From: Collinsella tanakaei
Lineage (GTDB): Bacteria; Actinomycetota; Coriobacteriia; Coriobacteriales; Coriobacteriaceae
Assembly: GCF_021531055.1 (NCBI RefSeq)
Contig: NZ_JADYTL010000004.1
Span: 1-64,000, forward strand
Direction of reading: 5' to 3'
DNA: 64,000 nucleotides
Shown: positions 54,383 through 62,786 of the stretch, piece by piece
Numbering within the stretch: position 1 is the first letter of the stretch
Layout of the letters: each line of letters opens with the position of its first letter
The notes under the pieces: model-generated
Told to the model about the DNA's origin: nothing
Database searches by the model: none
What the model saw: only the letters and a program-made list of their open reading frames with translations
Position numbers and translations under genes: made by a program

Positions 54383-55534
54383 ATGCGCTATCGCGAGCTG
54401 GGAAAGACCGGGCTGCAGGTCAGCGAGATCGGATTCGGCGGCGAGTGGATGGACGGCACGCCGGAGGCGACGCGGGCGGTGGTCGAGCGCGCGCACGATG
54501 CCGGTATCAACATCCTGGACGTATGGATGCCCGATCCTGTGCGCCGCTCCAATCTGGGTGACGCCCTGCGCGACCTCGACCTGCGCGAACGTTGGGTGAT
54601 CCAGGGGCATCTCGGGTCGACCTGGCAGGGCGAGCAGTACGTGCGCACGCGCGATCTGGTGCACGTCAAGCCGGCGTTCGAGGATCTGCTCGCGCGCTTC
54701 CACACCGACTATATGGACCTCGGCATGATCCACTATGTGGACCAGGTCGCGGAGTTCGAGCAGATCATGGCCGGTCCGTTCATGGAGTACGTGCGCGAGC
54801 TGCAGGGTTCGGCAACGGTGCGCCATGTGGGCCTGTCGACGCACAACCCGCAGGTGGCAAAGCTCGCCGCGGCCGAGCCTGCGATCGAGATGATCCTGTT
54901 TTCCGTGAACCCGGCCTTTGACATGATGCCGGCGACCGAGAACCTGGACGACCTGTTCGGCGAGGCGGGTGAGCAAAGCGCGGTCGACGGCATGACGCCG
55001 GAGCGCGCGGAGCTCTATGCGCTGTGCGAGCAGACGGGCACGGGCATCACGGTCATGAAGGGCTACATGGGCGGGCGCCTGTTCGATGCGAAGACCTCGC
55101 CGTTCGGTGTGGCGCTCACGCCGGTGCAGTGCCTGGAGTATGCGCTCACCAGGCCCGCGGTGGCGAGCGTGATGGTGGGCTTCACCACGCCCGAGCATGT
55201 GGACGAGGCCGTTGCGTACGAGACCGCCTCGGCCGACGAGCGCGACTACGTGCGCGTGCTCGCCGGTGCGCCGCGCCACGCCTACGTGGGGCAGTGCACG
55301 TATTGCGGCCACTGCGCCCCGTGTCCGAGCGGAATCGACATCGCGACGGTCAACAAGTTCTACGACCTGGCGACGATGTATGACGATGTGCCGGATTCCC
55401 TGCGCGAGCACTATCGTGCGCTGGGCGCGACGGCGGCTTCGTGCGTGGCCTGCCGGGCATGCGAGAGCCGCTGTCCGTTCGGGGTCAAGATCGCGGACAA
55501 GATGGCCCGTGCGGCAGAGCTGTTCGGCTGCTAG
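54383..55534 (+). CDS. Aldo/keto reductase with C-terminal 4Fe-4S clusters
   Basis: A 383-residue protein: an aldo/keto reductase barrel (residues 1-280; MRYRELGKTGLQVSEIGFGG, Asp in NILDVWMPD, helical MIHYVD) followed by a ferredoxin-like tail with CTYCGHCAPCPSGIDI and CVACRACESRCPFGV, which could hold two [4Fe-4S] clusters. In the barrel the catalytic Tyr usually found after the Asp seems absent (VWMPDPVRRSN), as in other Fe-S AKR relatives. Substrate unknown. AGGAGG precedes the ATG at 54383. It is divergent from sdpR and shares its operator region. Confidence 0.82.
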   Translation: MRYRELGKTGLQVSEIGFGGEWMDGTPEATRAVVERAHDAGINILDVWMPDPVRRSNLGDALRDLDLRERWVIQGHLGSTWQGEQYVRTRDLVHVKPAFEDLLARFHTDYMDLGMIHYVDQVAEFEQIMAGPFMEYVRELQGSATVRHVGLSTHNPQVAKLAAAEPAIEMILFSVNPAFDMMPATENLDDLFGEAGEQSAVDGMTPERAELYALCEQTGTGITVMKGYMGGRLFDAKTSPFGVALTPVQCLEYALTRPAVASVMVGFTTPEHVDEAVAYETASADERDYVRVLAGAPRHAYVGQCTYCGHCAPCPSGIDIATVNKFYDLATMYDDVPDSLREHYRALGATAASCVACRACESRCPFGVKIADKMARAAELFGC

Positions 55535-55690
55535 GGAGACGGCGCGGGCTACGGCAGCGTCTCCTGGGGTGCCAAAGTCGGCACGGCCGCCTTCGGCCGT
55601 TCGTTTTCGTCGATGTGGTCACGAGACGACGATAATTGTCAGCGAGGGGCTGTGCGACGGTCCATCTGGAGCCCCGCGGAGTCCAAAACA

Positions 55691-55725
55691 GAGGGCCTTC
55701 GCCGCGTCATTCGGCGAAGGCCCTC
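55691..55725. terminator. Hairpin between AKR and nitroreductase genes
   Basis: 14-bp arms GAGGGCCTTCGCCG / CGGCGAAGGCCCTC with a 7-nt loop, between convergent genes. The rest of the 336-bp gap 55535-55870 has no recognisable feature. Confidence 0.65.
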
Positions 55726-55870
55726 TCGTTCCTGCGGTTTTCTTGTCCCAATCTCGCCTTGAAGGAAGGTGGATACCCCGCAGACAGCCAGACAGGGTGT
55801 TCATTAATTGCTGGAATGGACAGTTATCGTCCTCTCGTGACCAAATCTTGCGACACGAACGGTCGCGGGC

Positions 55871-56392
55871 TTATGCGATGCGGTAGACGTAGTCCTCCTT
55901 GCGCGGCTTGGGTGCGGGTTCGTCTCCGTCGGCGTAGCCCAAGATGCAGTGGCCGATGCCCTCATAGTCGTCAGCGTCCAGGCCGAGCGTGGCCAGCAGC
56001 TCGTGGCCCTCGGGCAGTTCGAACTCCTCCTTGGCGCGATGGATCCAGCAGCTGGCAAGACCCAGCTCATGGGCGGCATTCATGAGGTTGCCCATCACGA
56101 GACTGCCGTCGTAGACATGGGTGGGGATGTCCTTGCGCGCGAGTACGACGAGCACGACCGGTGCGCCGTAGAACGGGTCGGTGTCGACGCCCATGATCTT
56201 GGCGTTGAGGGCGGAGAGCCGGTCGCGGACCTCTTTGTTGGTGATGGCGACGATGATGGGAGATTGGCGTCCCATGCCGGTCGGCGCGTAGGTACCGGCC
56301 TCGAGGATCTTGTCGAGGGCCTCGGTGGGCACGGCGTCGGGTTTGTAGGCGCGGACGCTGCGGCGGGTGTTCAGGGCTTCGAGAGTGTTCAT
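55871..56392 (-). CDS. Nitroreductase-family flavoprotein
   Basis: A 173-residue FMN-dependent nitroreductase-fold protein: LEALNTRRSVRAYKPDAV with the FMN-binding Arg-Arg-Ser, AGTYAPTGMGRQSPIIVAI, LVMGNLMNAAHELGLASCWIHRA and a glycine-rich end HCILGYADGDEP. It is the short type (about 170-190 residues) of anaerobes. The electron acceptor is unknown. The start at 56392 is set by AAGGAGG; a 17-residue extension upstream is unlikely. Confidence 0.88.
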   Translation of the reverse strand: MNTLEALNTRRSVRAYKPDAVPTEALDKILEAGTYAPTGMGRQSPIIVAITNKEVRDRLSALNAKIMGVDTDPFYGAPVVLVVLARKDIPTHVYDGSLVMGNLMNAAHELGLASCWIHRAKEEFELPEGHELLATLGLDADDYEGIGHCILGYADGDEPAPKPRKEDYVYRIA

Positions 56393-56453
56393 GCGGCCTC
56401 CTTCGTCGTGTACGGTCATGGAGGTTTGTACCCATCTGGACACGAAATGCCGC

Positions 56454-56488
56454 CCGGCGTGAAAGCCCCTCAGGCGCTTTCACGCCGG
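56454..56488 (-). terminator. Hairpin between rrf2 and the nitroreductase gene
   Basis: Perfect 13-bp arms CCGGCGTGAAAGC / GCTTTCACGCCGG, 9-nt loop. Confidence 0.55.
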
Positions 56489-56534
56489 TTGCCGGATATG
56501 AAAACACGCCAGGGTAGAGCCAGCCGCAAATTTC

Positions 56535-56586
56535 ACCCATGGGTTTGTCTCGCGTAGGTGCCCGTAACTGAAACAAACCCATGGGT
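56535..56586. repeat. Inverted repeat ACCCATGGGTTTGT
   Basis: Perfect 14-bp arms at 56535-56548 and 56573-56586, loop 24 nt, 29 bp past the rrf2 stop. Each arm contains the palindrome ACCCATGGGT. It could terminate rrf2 or be another repeat family. Confidence 0.65.
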
Positions 56587-56615
56587 ACAAATCAGGAACG
56601 TGAAATCGTGTTTAT

Positions 56616-57056
56616 TCACACGTCCTGCTCGGCGACAAGTGTGCCGACGCGATCGAGCAGGTCGGCGAGGGTGGTCTGCGCGAGGCGATTCTCAAGCGCG
56701 GCCTGCGCCGCATCAAGCTCGCCATCGAGCGCGGCATGGATGTTGCGACCGACGGGGCAGGCGGGATTCGGGTCCTCGTGGAAGTTGAACAGGTGCTCCT
56801 CGCTGCTCTCGACCGCGCGATACACGTCGAGTAGCGTGATCTGCTCGGCGTCGCGCGCCAAGGTCGCTCCACCGAGGCCCATCTCGACTTCCACGAGCCC
56901 GGCATCTTTGAGCTGCCCGAGGACACGACGGATGACCACGGGGTTGGCGTTCACGCTCTTGGCGATAAACGTCGAGGTTGCGCGTTGCTCCGGTGCGAAG
57001 TAACCGATGACGAGTAGCGTGTGGACGGCCATGCTGAAGCGGGTTGAAATCTGCAT
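56616..57056 (-). CDS. Rrf2-family transcriptional regulator
   Basis: A 146-residue Rrf2 winged-helix protein beginning MQISTRFSMAVHTLLVIGYF, with recognition region FIAKSVNANPVVIRRVLGQLKDAGLVEVEMGLGGATLARD. Of the three Fe-S cysteines of IscR/NsrR only one candidate, in PNPACPVGRN, is visible, so it is closer to YwnA-type redox or thiol sensors. AAAGGAGC precedes the ATG at 57056. Divergent from the YczE-like gene; the 132-bp gap should hold both promoters. Confidence 0.9.
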   Translation of the reverse strand: MQISTRFSMAVHTLLVIGYFAPEQRATSTFIAKSVNANPVVIRRVLGQLKDAGLVEVEMGLGGATLARDAEQITLLDVYRAVESSEEHLFNFHEDPNPACPVGRNIHAALDGELDAAQAALENRLAQTTLADLLDRVGTLVAEQDV

Positions 57057-57188
57057 GACGGCTCCTTTCGTTAGCGTGAAAAACATCAGATACGTTTTCA
57101 CATCTTTGCGTCCATCTTCGCGCTTATCCTGTTCCGTCAGGGAGTCGTTTGCTTTAGTATCAAAGATTCCATGGAGAGGGGAGGCGCG

Positions 57189-57842
57189 ATGGCGCAGTTT
57201 GCGAGCGATACGTCCGGGCGGAGTTTGGGCGATTGGGCAAAGGCCCTGATCATCCTGCTGATCGGCCTGACGGTGGCGCACCTGGGCGTCACGTTGTTCT
57301 TGCAGTCGGCGCTCGGCACTGATACCTTCACGGTATTCATCCAGGGTCTGTCGTGCGTCTTCCACCTGACGGTCGGCACGGTCCACGTGATCGTGCTGTG
57401 CATCCTCATGGTACTCATGCTGCTTACCACCAAGGGCTACGTCAAGCCGGGCACCGTGGTCTGCGCGTTTTGCGGCGGTCCCATCATCGACCTGTTCACC
57501 TGGATGCTGCAGGGCGCCATCAACGAGACCTCCCCCATGGCGCTGCGCGTCATCAGCATGCTCGTGGGCTGCGTGGTGCTCGCCCTCGGCATGTCGATCG
57601 TCATCAACAGCAACGCGGGCACCGGCCCCAACGATCTCGTCGCCATCATCCTGTCCGACAAGCTGGAGAAGATTGAGTTTCGCTGGGTGCGCGTGGGCTG
57701 CGACCTGTTCTTCGTGGCCGCGGGCTTCGTGTTGGGTGGCACCGTGGGCGTGGGTACCGTGGTCGCCGCATTTTGCACCGGTCCGCTCGTGCAGTTCTGG
57801 CTGCCCAAGACCGCAGCCCCCATCCGCGCGCTGGGCATCTAG
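57189..57842 (+). CDS. YczE/YitT-like integral membrane protein
   Basis: A 217-residue protein with five or six hydrophobic helices, of the YczE/YyaS group: ALIILLIGLTVAHLGVTLFLQSALGTDTFTVFIQGLS, GGPIIDLFTWML, VLALGMSIVINSNAGTGPNDLVAIIL. The duplicated Gly-rich GTD/GTGP motifs are typical. Function unknown. The start at 57189 has GGGGAGGC upstream; an ATG six codons earlier is less likely. Followed at once by an R3 palindrome. Confidence 0.75.
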   Translation: MAQFASDTSGRSLGDWAKALIILLIGLTVAHLGVTLFLQSALGTDTFTVFIQGLSCVFHLTVGTVHVIVLCILMVLMLLTTKGYVKPGTVVCAFCGGPIIDLFTWMLQGAINETSPMALRVISMLVGCVVLALGMSIVINSNAGTGPNDLVAIILSDKLEKIEFRWVRVGCDLFFVAAGFVLGGTVGVGTVVAAFCTGPLVQFWLPKTAAPIRALGI

Positions 57843-57845
57843 CGA

Positions 57846-57916
57846 CAGGTGGGAAATCGGTGCCTGTCCCCATTTTCCCCGGCGGGAAAATGGGGACAGG
57901 CACTTTTTTCCCACCG
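57846..57916. repeat. R3 inverted pair
   Basis: Arms containing GGGACAGGCAC/GTGCCTGTCCC and GGGAAAATGG around a GGC centre, beginning about 4 bp after the preceding stop codon. Also plausible as a terminator. Confidence 0.8.
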
Positions 57917-58045
57917 GCGCCGTTTGCCGCCGCGCGGCGTCCGTTCGGCGGTGCGGGCGAGAGGGCCTTGCATCCTGCACCGCCCGCGCTATCATGACGC
58001 AATCCTCGAAAACGAGGTGTCGGTTCGGCTCCAAGGAGGCGTGCC

Positions 58046-58762
58046 ATGGACGCGCAGACGGGCGGCTTTATCACCTGTTTACTGGTCGGATTGCTGGTCG
58101 GTACGTGCGGGGTGTACATGCTCGTGACGGGCAACGCCCGCATCATGCATAGCTATCATTACGCCGCGACGCCACCCGTGAAGATGCCCTCGCTTGCCCG
58201 TTGGTCGGGTGCCGGCATGTTGGTGTGCGGTATCGGCTGCGCGCTGCTCGTTCCCGCGACGGGGATGCCGGAATGGCTCTCCATCGTCGGCATCGCACTG
58301 CTCGTGGCGGGGCTTGTCCTGACGTTCGGCGCGATCATGCATTTCAACGGGTCGCTATTCTCGTTTGCGGGTGCCGGCGGCGATTCGCGTGAATCCGAGG
58401 GTTCCTCGCGGACGCTCGTCAGGGGGCTTGGTGTCGTGGTCGCCGTGATCTGCTGCGCCGTCACGGTCGTGCCGGGCGTGCTGATGATCGCCTCGGGCGA
58501 CCCGTCCGCTCTGCATAGCTATCACCTGGTGAACGTCGCACCCGAGAACTATGCCGCGCTGGCGCGGTGGGAGGGTGCCGGCATGACCGTGATGGGTGCG
58601 GGCCTTGCCGCGAGTATCGTCGGCGCGCTGCTCGGCTCGCGGCGGCGTCCCGCACCGCGGTGGACCAAGGTGCTCATGGTCGCAGGCACCGTTGCGTTCG
58701 GCTGCGGTCTCGTGTCCATGCTGGCCGCCATCATCCATTTCAACGGGTCGCTCATGGGCTAG
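58046..58762 (+). CDS. Membrane protein with internal duplication
   Basis: A 238-residue protein with about six helices whose two halves repeat each other. Repeat 1: GVYMLVTGNARIMHSYHY...PSLARWSGAGMLVCGIG...MHFNGSLF (residues 22-108). Repeat 2: GVLMIASGDPSALHSYHL...AALARWEGAGMTVMGAG...IHFNGSLM (about 150-237). The HSYH, LARW-GAGM and HFNGSL motifs are at matching positions, so the protein arose by tandem duplication of a three-helix unit. I do not know the family. AAGGAGG precedes the ATG; an R3 repeat overlaps its stop codon. Confidence 0.75.
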   Translation: MDAQTGGFITCLLVGLLVGTCGVYMLVTGNARIMHSYHYAATPPVKMPSLARWSGAGMLVCGIGCALLVPATGMPEWLSIVGIALLVAGLVLTFGAIMHFNGSLFSFAGAGGDSRESEGSSRTLVRGLGVVVAVICCAVTVVPGVLMIASGDPSALHSYHLVNVAPENYAALARWEGAGMTVMGAGLAASIVGALLGSRRRPAPRWTKVLMVAGTVAFGCGLVSMLAAIIHFNGSLMG

Positions 58763-58827
58763 GGAAAATAGGGACAGGCACTTTTTTCCCACGTCGGTGG
58801 GAAAAAAGTGCCTGTCCCTATTTTCCC
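58762..58827. repeat. R3 perfect inverted pair
   Basis: Exact 31-bp arms (58762-58792, 58797-58827) around GTCG. It includes the G of the preceding TAG stop. Confidence 0.9.
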
Positions 58828-58905
58828 ACCGCCGCGCTGCTACCCACCTTGGCCGTTGCCAGCAGGTATACTTGCCTCGGACCATTCGATGGCAAGGAGG
58901 CTGCC

Positions 58906-60258
58906 ATGTGGGCATACGAGACCACGTTCTACCAGATCTATCCCATCGGCTTCTGCGGTGCGCCACTGCAAAACGACGGCGTGCAGGCACATCGGATCCG
59001 GCGCGTGGCCGAGTGGGCGCCCTACCTGCAAAAGCTCGGTGTGGGCGCCGTGCTGCTCAACCCCGTGTTCGAGTCGAGCGCACATGGCTACGACACGCGC
59101 GACCTGCATCGCATCGACTGCCGTCTGGGTACGAACGAGGACTTCGCCGAGGTCGTACGCGTTCTGCACGAGCATGGTATCCGCGTGGTGCTCGACGCCG
59201 TGTTCAACCATGTCGGCCGTGAGTTCTGGGCGTTCCGGGATGTGCGCGAGAAGCGCTGGGACTCGCCCTATCGCGACTGGTTCTTCACCAACTTCGACGG
59301 CAACTCAGCGTTTAACGACGGCTTTTGGTACGAGGGCTGGGAGGGCTGCTTCGATTTGGTCAAGCTCAACCTGCGCAATCCCGAGGTGGTGGAGTACCTG
59401 CTCGACTGCGTGCGCAGGTGGCGTGCGCAGTTCATGATCGACGGGCTGCGGCTGGATGTGGCCTACTCGCTCGACCACGATTTCATGCGTCGCCTGCGCG
59501 GCGTGGCGGGTGAGCTCACGGCGTCATCCGGTCCCGAGCACGAGTTCGTGCTGATCGGCGAGACCCTGCACGGCGACTACAGCCAGCTCGTCAACGACCA
59601 GATGCTGCACTCGTGCACCAACTACGAGTGCTACAAAGGTTTGTATTCGAGCTTCAATTCGCAGAACATGTTCGAGATCGCCCATTCGTTGCATCGTCAG
59701 TTCGGCGGCGACCCGTGGTGCATCTACCGCGGGCTGCACCTGCTGAGCTTTGCGGACAACCACGACGTCACGCGTCTGGCGAGCATCCTCACCGAGCCGC
59801 GCTGCATCCGGCCGGCGTACGGTGTGCTGTTCGGCATGCCGGGCATCCCGTGCCTCTACTACGGCAGCGAGTGGGGGCAGACGGGCGTAAAGGGCGCGCA
59901 TGACGATTACGACCTGCGTCCGGAGTTCGTCGAGCCTGCGCCCAACGAGTTGACGGAGTGGCTGCGCGGTCTCATCGCGGCGCGTAGCGGATGCCGCGCG
60001 CTTAACTACGGCACGTACCGCAACGTGGTGATTACCAACAAGCAGCTGCTGTTCGAGCGCGCGGTCGAGGCATGCGGCGATCTGCCCGCCGAGCGCGTGC
60101 TCGTGGCGGTGAACGCCGTCGACGAGCCGTTCACACTGCAGACGGGCGAGCTTGCAGGCACGTTCGCGGACCTGCTCGATGCGGATGCCGTGCCCGTTGA
60201 GCTCGCCGGTACGCTCGAGCTCGCGCCCTTCGAGGTCCGCTACCTCGCAGCACGATAG
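58906..60258 (+). CDS. GH13 alpha-amylase-family glycosidase
   Basis: A 450-residue GH13 enzyme acting on alpha-glucans or maltodextrins in the cytoplasm (no signal peptide). All four regions are visible: DAVFNH (I), GLRLDVAYS with the nucleophile Asp (II), LIGETLHGD with the acid/base Glu (III), and FADNHDV (IV). A short C-terminal beta domain follows. The barrel is compact, resembling cyclomaltodextrinase-like cytosolic enzymes without an N-domain. AAGGAGG sets the start at 58906; TATACT at 58867-58872 is a possible -10. An R1 repeat starts directly after its TAG. Confidence 0.88.
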   Translation: MWAYETTFYQIYPIGFCGAPLQNDGVQAHRIRRVAEWAPYLQKLGVGAVLLNPVFESSAHGYDTRDLHRIDCRLGTNEDFAEVVRVLHEHGIRVVLDAVFNHVGREFWAFRDVREKRWDSPYRDWFFTNFDGNSAFNDGFWYEGWEGCFDLVKLNLRNPEVVEYLLDCVRRWRAQFMIDGLRLDVAYSLDHDFMRRLRGVAGELTASSGPEHEFVLIGETLHGDYSQLVNDQMLHSCTNYECYKGLYSSFNSQNMFEIAHSLHRQFGGDPWCIYRGLHLLSFADNHDVTRLASILTEPRCIRPAYGVLFGMPGIPCLYYGSEWGQTGVKGAHDDYDLRPEFVEPAPNELTEWLRGLIAARSGCRALNYGTYRNVVITNKQLLFERAVEACGDLPAERVLVAVNAVDEPFTLQTGELAGTFADLLDADAVPVELAGTLELAPFEVRYLAAR

Positions 60259-60317
60259 CGACAAGATGGTGCCAGGTACAAACTTGTCGCAAGATGGTGC
60301 CAGGTACAAACTTGTCG
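60259..60317. repeat. R1 tandem pair
   Basis: A full unit (60259-60289) begins at the base after the GH13 stop codon. A second unit lacking its first three bases follows directly (60290-60317), same orientation. Confidence 0.85.
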
Positions 60318-60463
60318 CAAACCTGTCGGCAAGACGGGACCTGACGCTTGGTGTCAGCTTGCAGCGCTGACACTCGGGCAGGTGGCACGCTTGACCTCGG
60401 AAAGTCTCTTGTCGCTTTCCGTGTGTGATACAATTGCAATACACTTACTCGATCGGAGGGGCT

Positions 60464-61021
60464 ATGACTACTTCGATTGCACCGGCAAGAGAGACGAGAG
60501 TCGCCATATCGCTGCGCCTTCCTCCCGTCCTCGTCGATACGGTTGAGCGATATGCGACTGAGCATCGCCTCAGCAAGACCGATGCGTTTCTTCACTTCCT
60601 GTCCCTCGGCATCGCTGCCGAGAGCGAAGGCGACGCGGCAACCGCGCTCGAGAGGATTGAGGAAAAGGTTTCCGAGACCTTGCGTCTTGTGCGCAGACAA
60701 CATGGGGCTATCGCTGATAAGCGGTTCGTCATAGATGCGGTCATCGGCGCTTGCAAAGAGTTCCCCTCCGTGCGACGTGCGTATCTTTTCGGATCGTTTG
60801 CGCGAGGTACGTTCGACGACGAGAGCGATATCGACATTCGTCTCGAAATCGATTCTTCCGTGCGCTTCACCTTGCGCGATCTCACGTATTACTCGAAGCG
60901 CATCGAGGAGGAGACGGGACGATCTGTCGATGTGGTCACGGCGGGCAGTATCAAAAACGAATCGCTCAGAAAGGCGATCGAGCGGGACAAGGAGCTGATC
61001 TATGACCGCGAAGCCGAGTAG
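60464..61021 (+). CDS. RHH-MNT nucleotidyltransferase (MntA-like antitoxin type)
   Basis: A 185-residue fusion: an N-terminal ribbon-helix-helix DNA-binding segment (about 11-48, RVAISLRLPPVLVDTVERYATEHRLSKTDAFLHFLSLGI), a short coiled linker, then a minimal nucleotidyltransferase domain with GSFARGTFDDESDIDIRLEI (Gly-Ser, two Asp metal ligands). MntA proteins AMPylate and neutralise HepT toxins of the HEPN family. No HepT follows: an ATG at 61002 opens a frame overlapping this gene by 20 bp, but the frame runs into an R1 repeat and ends after 20 codons. CGGAGGGG precedes the start at 60464. Confidence 0.8.
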   Translation: MTTSIAPARETRVAISLRLPPVLVDTVERYATEHRLSKTDAFLHFLSLGIAAESEGDAATALERIEEKVSETLRLVRRQHGAIADKRFVIDAVIGACKEFPSVRRAYLFGSFARGTFDDESDIDIRLEIDSSVRFTLRDLTYYSKRIEEETGRSVDVVTAGSIKNESLRKAIERDKELIYDREAE

Positions 61022-61064
61022 CGACAAGACGGTGCCAGGTACAAACTTGTCGGGTGATGCTTAG
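61002..61064 (+). pseudogene. Possible remnant of a HepT-type gene start
   Basis: A 20-codon frame (MTAKPSSDKTVPGTNLSGDA) overlaps the 3' end of the nucleotidyltransferase gene in the manner of coupled MntA-HepT pairs. From codon 7 it is R1 repeat sequence. It may equally be chance. Confidence 0.25.
61022..61052. repeat. R1 31-bp repeat
   Basis: One unit starting at the base after the TAG of the nucleotidyltransferase gene and ending 8 bp before the ABC-F stop. It is the only thing between these convergent genes. Confidence 0.85.
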
Positions 61065-62539
61065 CGTTCCTGCACGGCGCCGTCGCGGACTTCCCAGGTG
61101 CGTGAGGTGCACGCATGCAGGAACGCATGGTCGTGGCTCACGAGCAGCAGTGCGCCCGGGTAGCCCGCGAGCGCGCGTTCGAGCGCTTCGGTCGAATGCA
61201 GGTCCAGATGGTTGGTGGGTTCGTCCATGATGATGAGGACGGGATGGCGCAGCATACCGAGGGCGAGCATGAGTTTGCGCAGCTCTCCGGGGCTCGTGCG
61301 TCCACCCTCGAGGATACGGTCGGGATCCGAGTTGAGCTGCGCCACGGTCGAGAGGACCTGGCCGCGTTCGGCGGACGAAAGCTCGCGAACGGCGGCGATG
61401 ACCTGAGCGCGCTGTTCGGCATCTAGCTCCTGCGGGATATCGAGAACCTCAAGATCGGCGGCGAACAGCGTGCGCATGTGGGCGAGCAACGTCGACTTGC
61501 CGGCGCCGTTGGGGCCGACGATCCCCACGTGATCGGTGTTGCCGAGGTAGAGCTCGGGGATGGCGAGCTCGCCGAGGCCGCAGGGGATGAGGGCCGCGGG
61601 GATGTGCGCCACGGTTTTGCGCGGACTGGCATGCGCGTCGAGCCACAGGTCCCCGTCGTAGCGCTTGTGGACGAAGGCTGCGTCGACGCGGGCTTTCGCA
61701 GCGGCGATTTGGGCGTTCATCTGCACGGCCGACTTGCCGGCGGCTCCATCCTGTCCCGTGTAGATCGCGAGGTCGATCTTGGCCTTCGCTGACTTGTCCT
61801 TGGGATCGATATGGCGCTTGCTGCGCCGCGCGGCCGCGCGTGCCGCTTCGTGGGCGCGCCGGTCCTGCTCGGCGGCAAGGCGGCCGAGCTGTTCTTTTGC
61901 CTGCGTACGCTCGCGCGCCACCGTCGCGCGCTCCAACTCGGCTTGGCCGTGCGCCGCCGTGTAGCCGCCGGGGCGCACGACAAGGCGTCCGCCGGGCTCG
62001 AACGAGACGCAGCGATCGACGAGCGCGTCGAGCAGCTCGCGGTCGTGCGAGACGAGGATGCCGATGCCGCGGAAGCGCGCGAGTGCCGCGGTGAGCTGGG
62101 CACGAGCATCGACGTCCAGGTGATTGGTCGGTTCGTCGGCGACGAGCACGTCGGGATGCTGCCAAAGCGCCGTGGCGATCTGGAGCTTCTTGCGCTCACC
62201 GAAGGAGAGCTCGTCGAAGCGCCACGGCATATCGTCCTCGATATGGAAGATCCGTCTGAGCTCGCGCGCCTCGCGGCCGTAATCCGCGGCGAAATCGTAC
62301 AGCCCGTCAGGGGAGCGGTCGACCTCTTGGTCGCACATCGCGCAGACGAGGCCGTGCGTGACCGATCCCGTGTCGGGCTCGAGCTTCCCGCAGGCGATGC
62401 GCGCGAGCGTGGATTTGCCGCAGCCGTTGTCACCGAGCAGGCCGGTCCAGCCGACGGGGAAGGTGACGGTCACGTTTGAGAGGATGGGTTCGAGGGCGGA
62501 GGGGTAGGCGAACGACACGCCGGATAGCATAAGTTGCAT
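61061..62539 (-). CDS. ABC-F family ATPase
   Basis: A 492-residue soluble protein with two ABC domains and no membrane part. Walker A LLGDNGCGKST and GIVGPNGAGKST; signatures LSFGERKKLQIA and SPGELRKLMLA; Walker B VLVADEPTNHLD and IIMDEPTNHLD. The interdomain linker is Arg/Ala/Glu-rich (ARRSKRHIDPKDKSAKAKIDLA). ABC-F proteins act on the ribosome, in translation control or antibiotic protection; the linker resembles resistance-type members, but function is not assignable. CAGGAG fixes the ATG at 62539; upstream the frame crosses R1 DNA and is excluded. Confidence 0.88.
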   Translation of the reverse strand: MQLMLSGVSFAYPSALEPILSNVTVTFPVGWTGLLGDNGCGKSTLARIACGKLEPDTGSVTHGLVCAMCDQEVDRSPDGLYDFAADYGREARELRRIFHIEDDMPWRFDELSFGERKKLQIATALWQHPDVLVADEPTNHLDVDARAQLTAALARFRGIGILVSHDRELLDALVDRCVSFEPGGRLVVRPGGYTAAHGQAELERATVARERTQAKEQLGRLAAEQDRRAHEAARAAARRSKRHIDPKDKSAKAKIDLAIYTGQDGAAGKSAVQMNAQIAAAKARVDAAFVHKRYDGDLWLDAHASPRKTVAHIPAALIPCGLGELAIPELYLGNTDHVGIVGPNGAGKSTLLAHMRTLFAADLEVLDIPQELDAEQRAQVIAAVRELSSAERGQVLSTVAQLNSDPDRILEGGRTSPGELRKLMLALGMLRHPVLIIMDEPTNHLDLHSTEALERALAGYPGALLLVSHDHAFLHACTSRTWEVRDGAVQER

Positions 62540-62719
62540 AGACATACTCCTGGTGACACGCGGCATGCGCCGCGGGGCCTCCCTGCATGCGCAGGGTTCG
62601 TCAAACGATGAGCTGTCTAGCGAATCCGCACCGTGTCCTGTCTTTCTGCCGATCCGATGGCGCCGCCACACGCGCTGCGGGGCCCTGTGTCCCACTCGGC
62701 CGGCAGCCCCCAGTATAGC

Positions 62720-62781
62720 CGACAAAATGGTGCCAGGTACAAACTTGTCGCGACAAGTTTGTACCTGGCACCATCTTGTCG
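62720..62781. repeat. R1 inverted pair
   Basis: Two 31-bp units back to back (62720-62750 and 62751-62781) with no spacer, ending 5 bp from the fructosamine kinase stop codon. Confidence 0.85.
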
Positions 62782-62786
62782 GTCGG

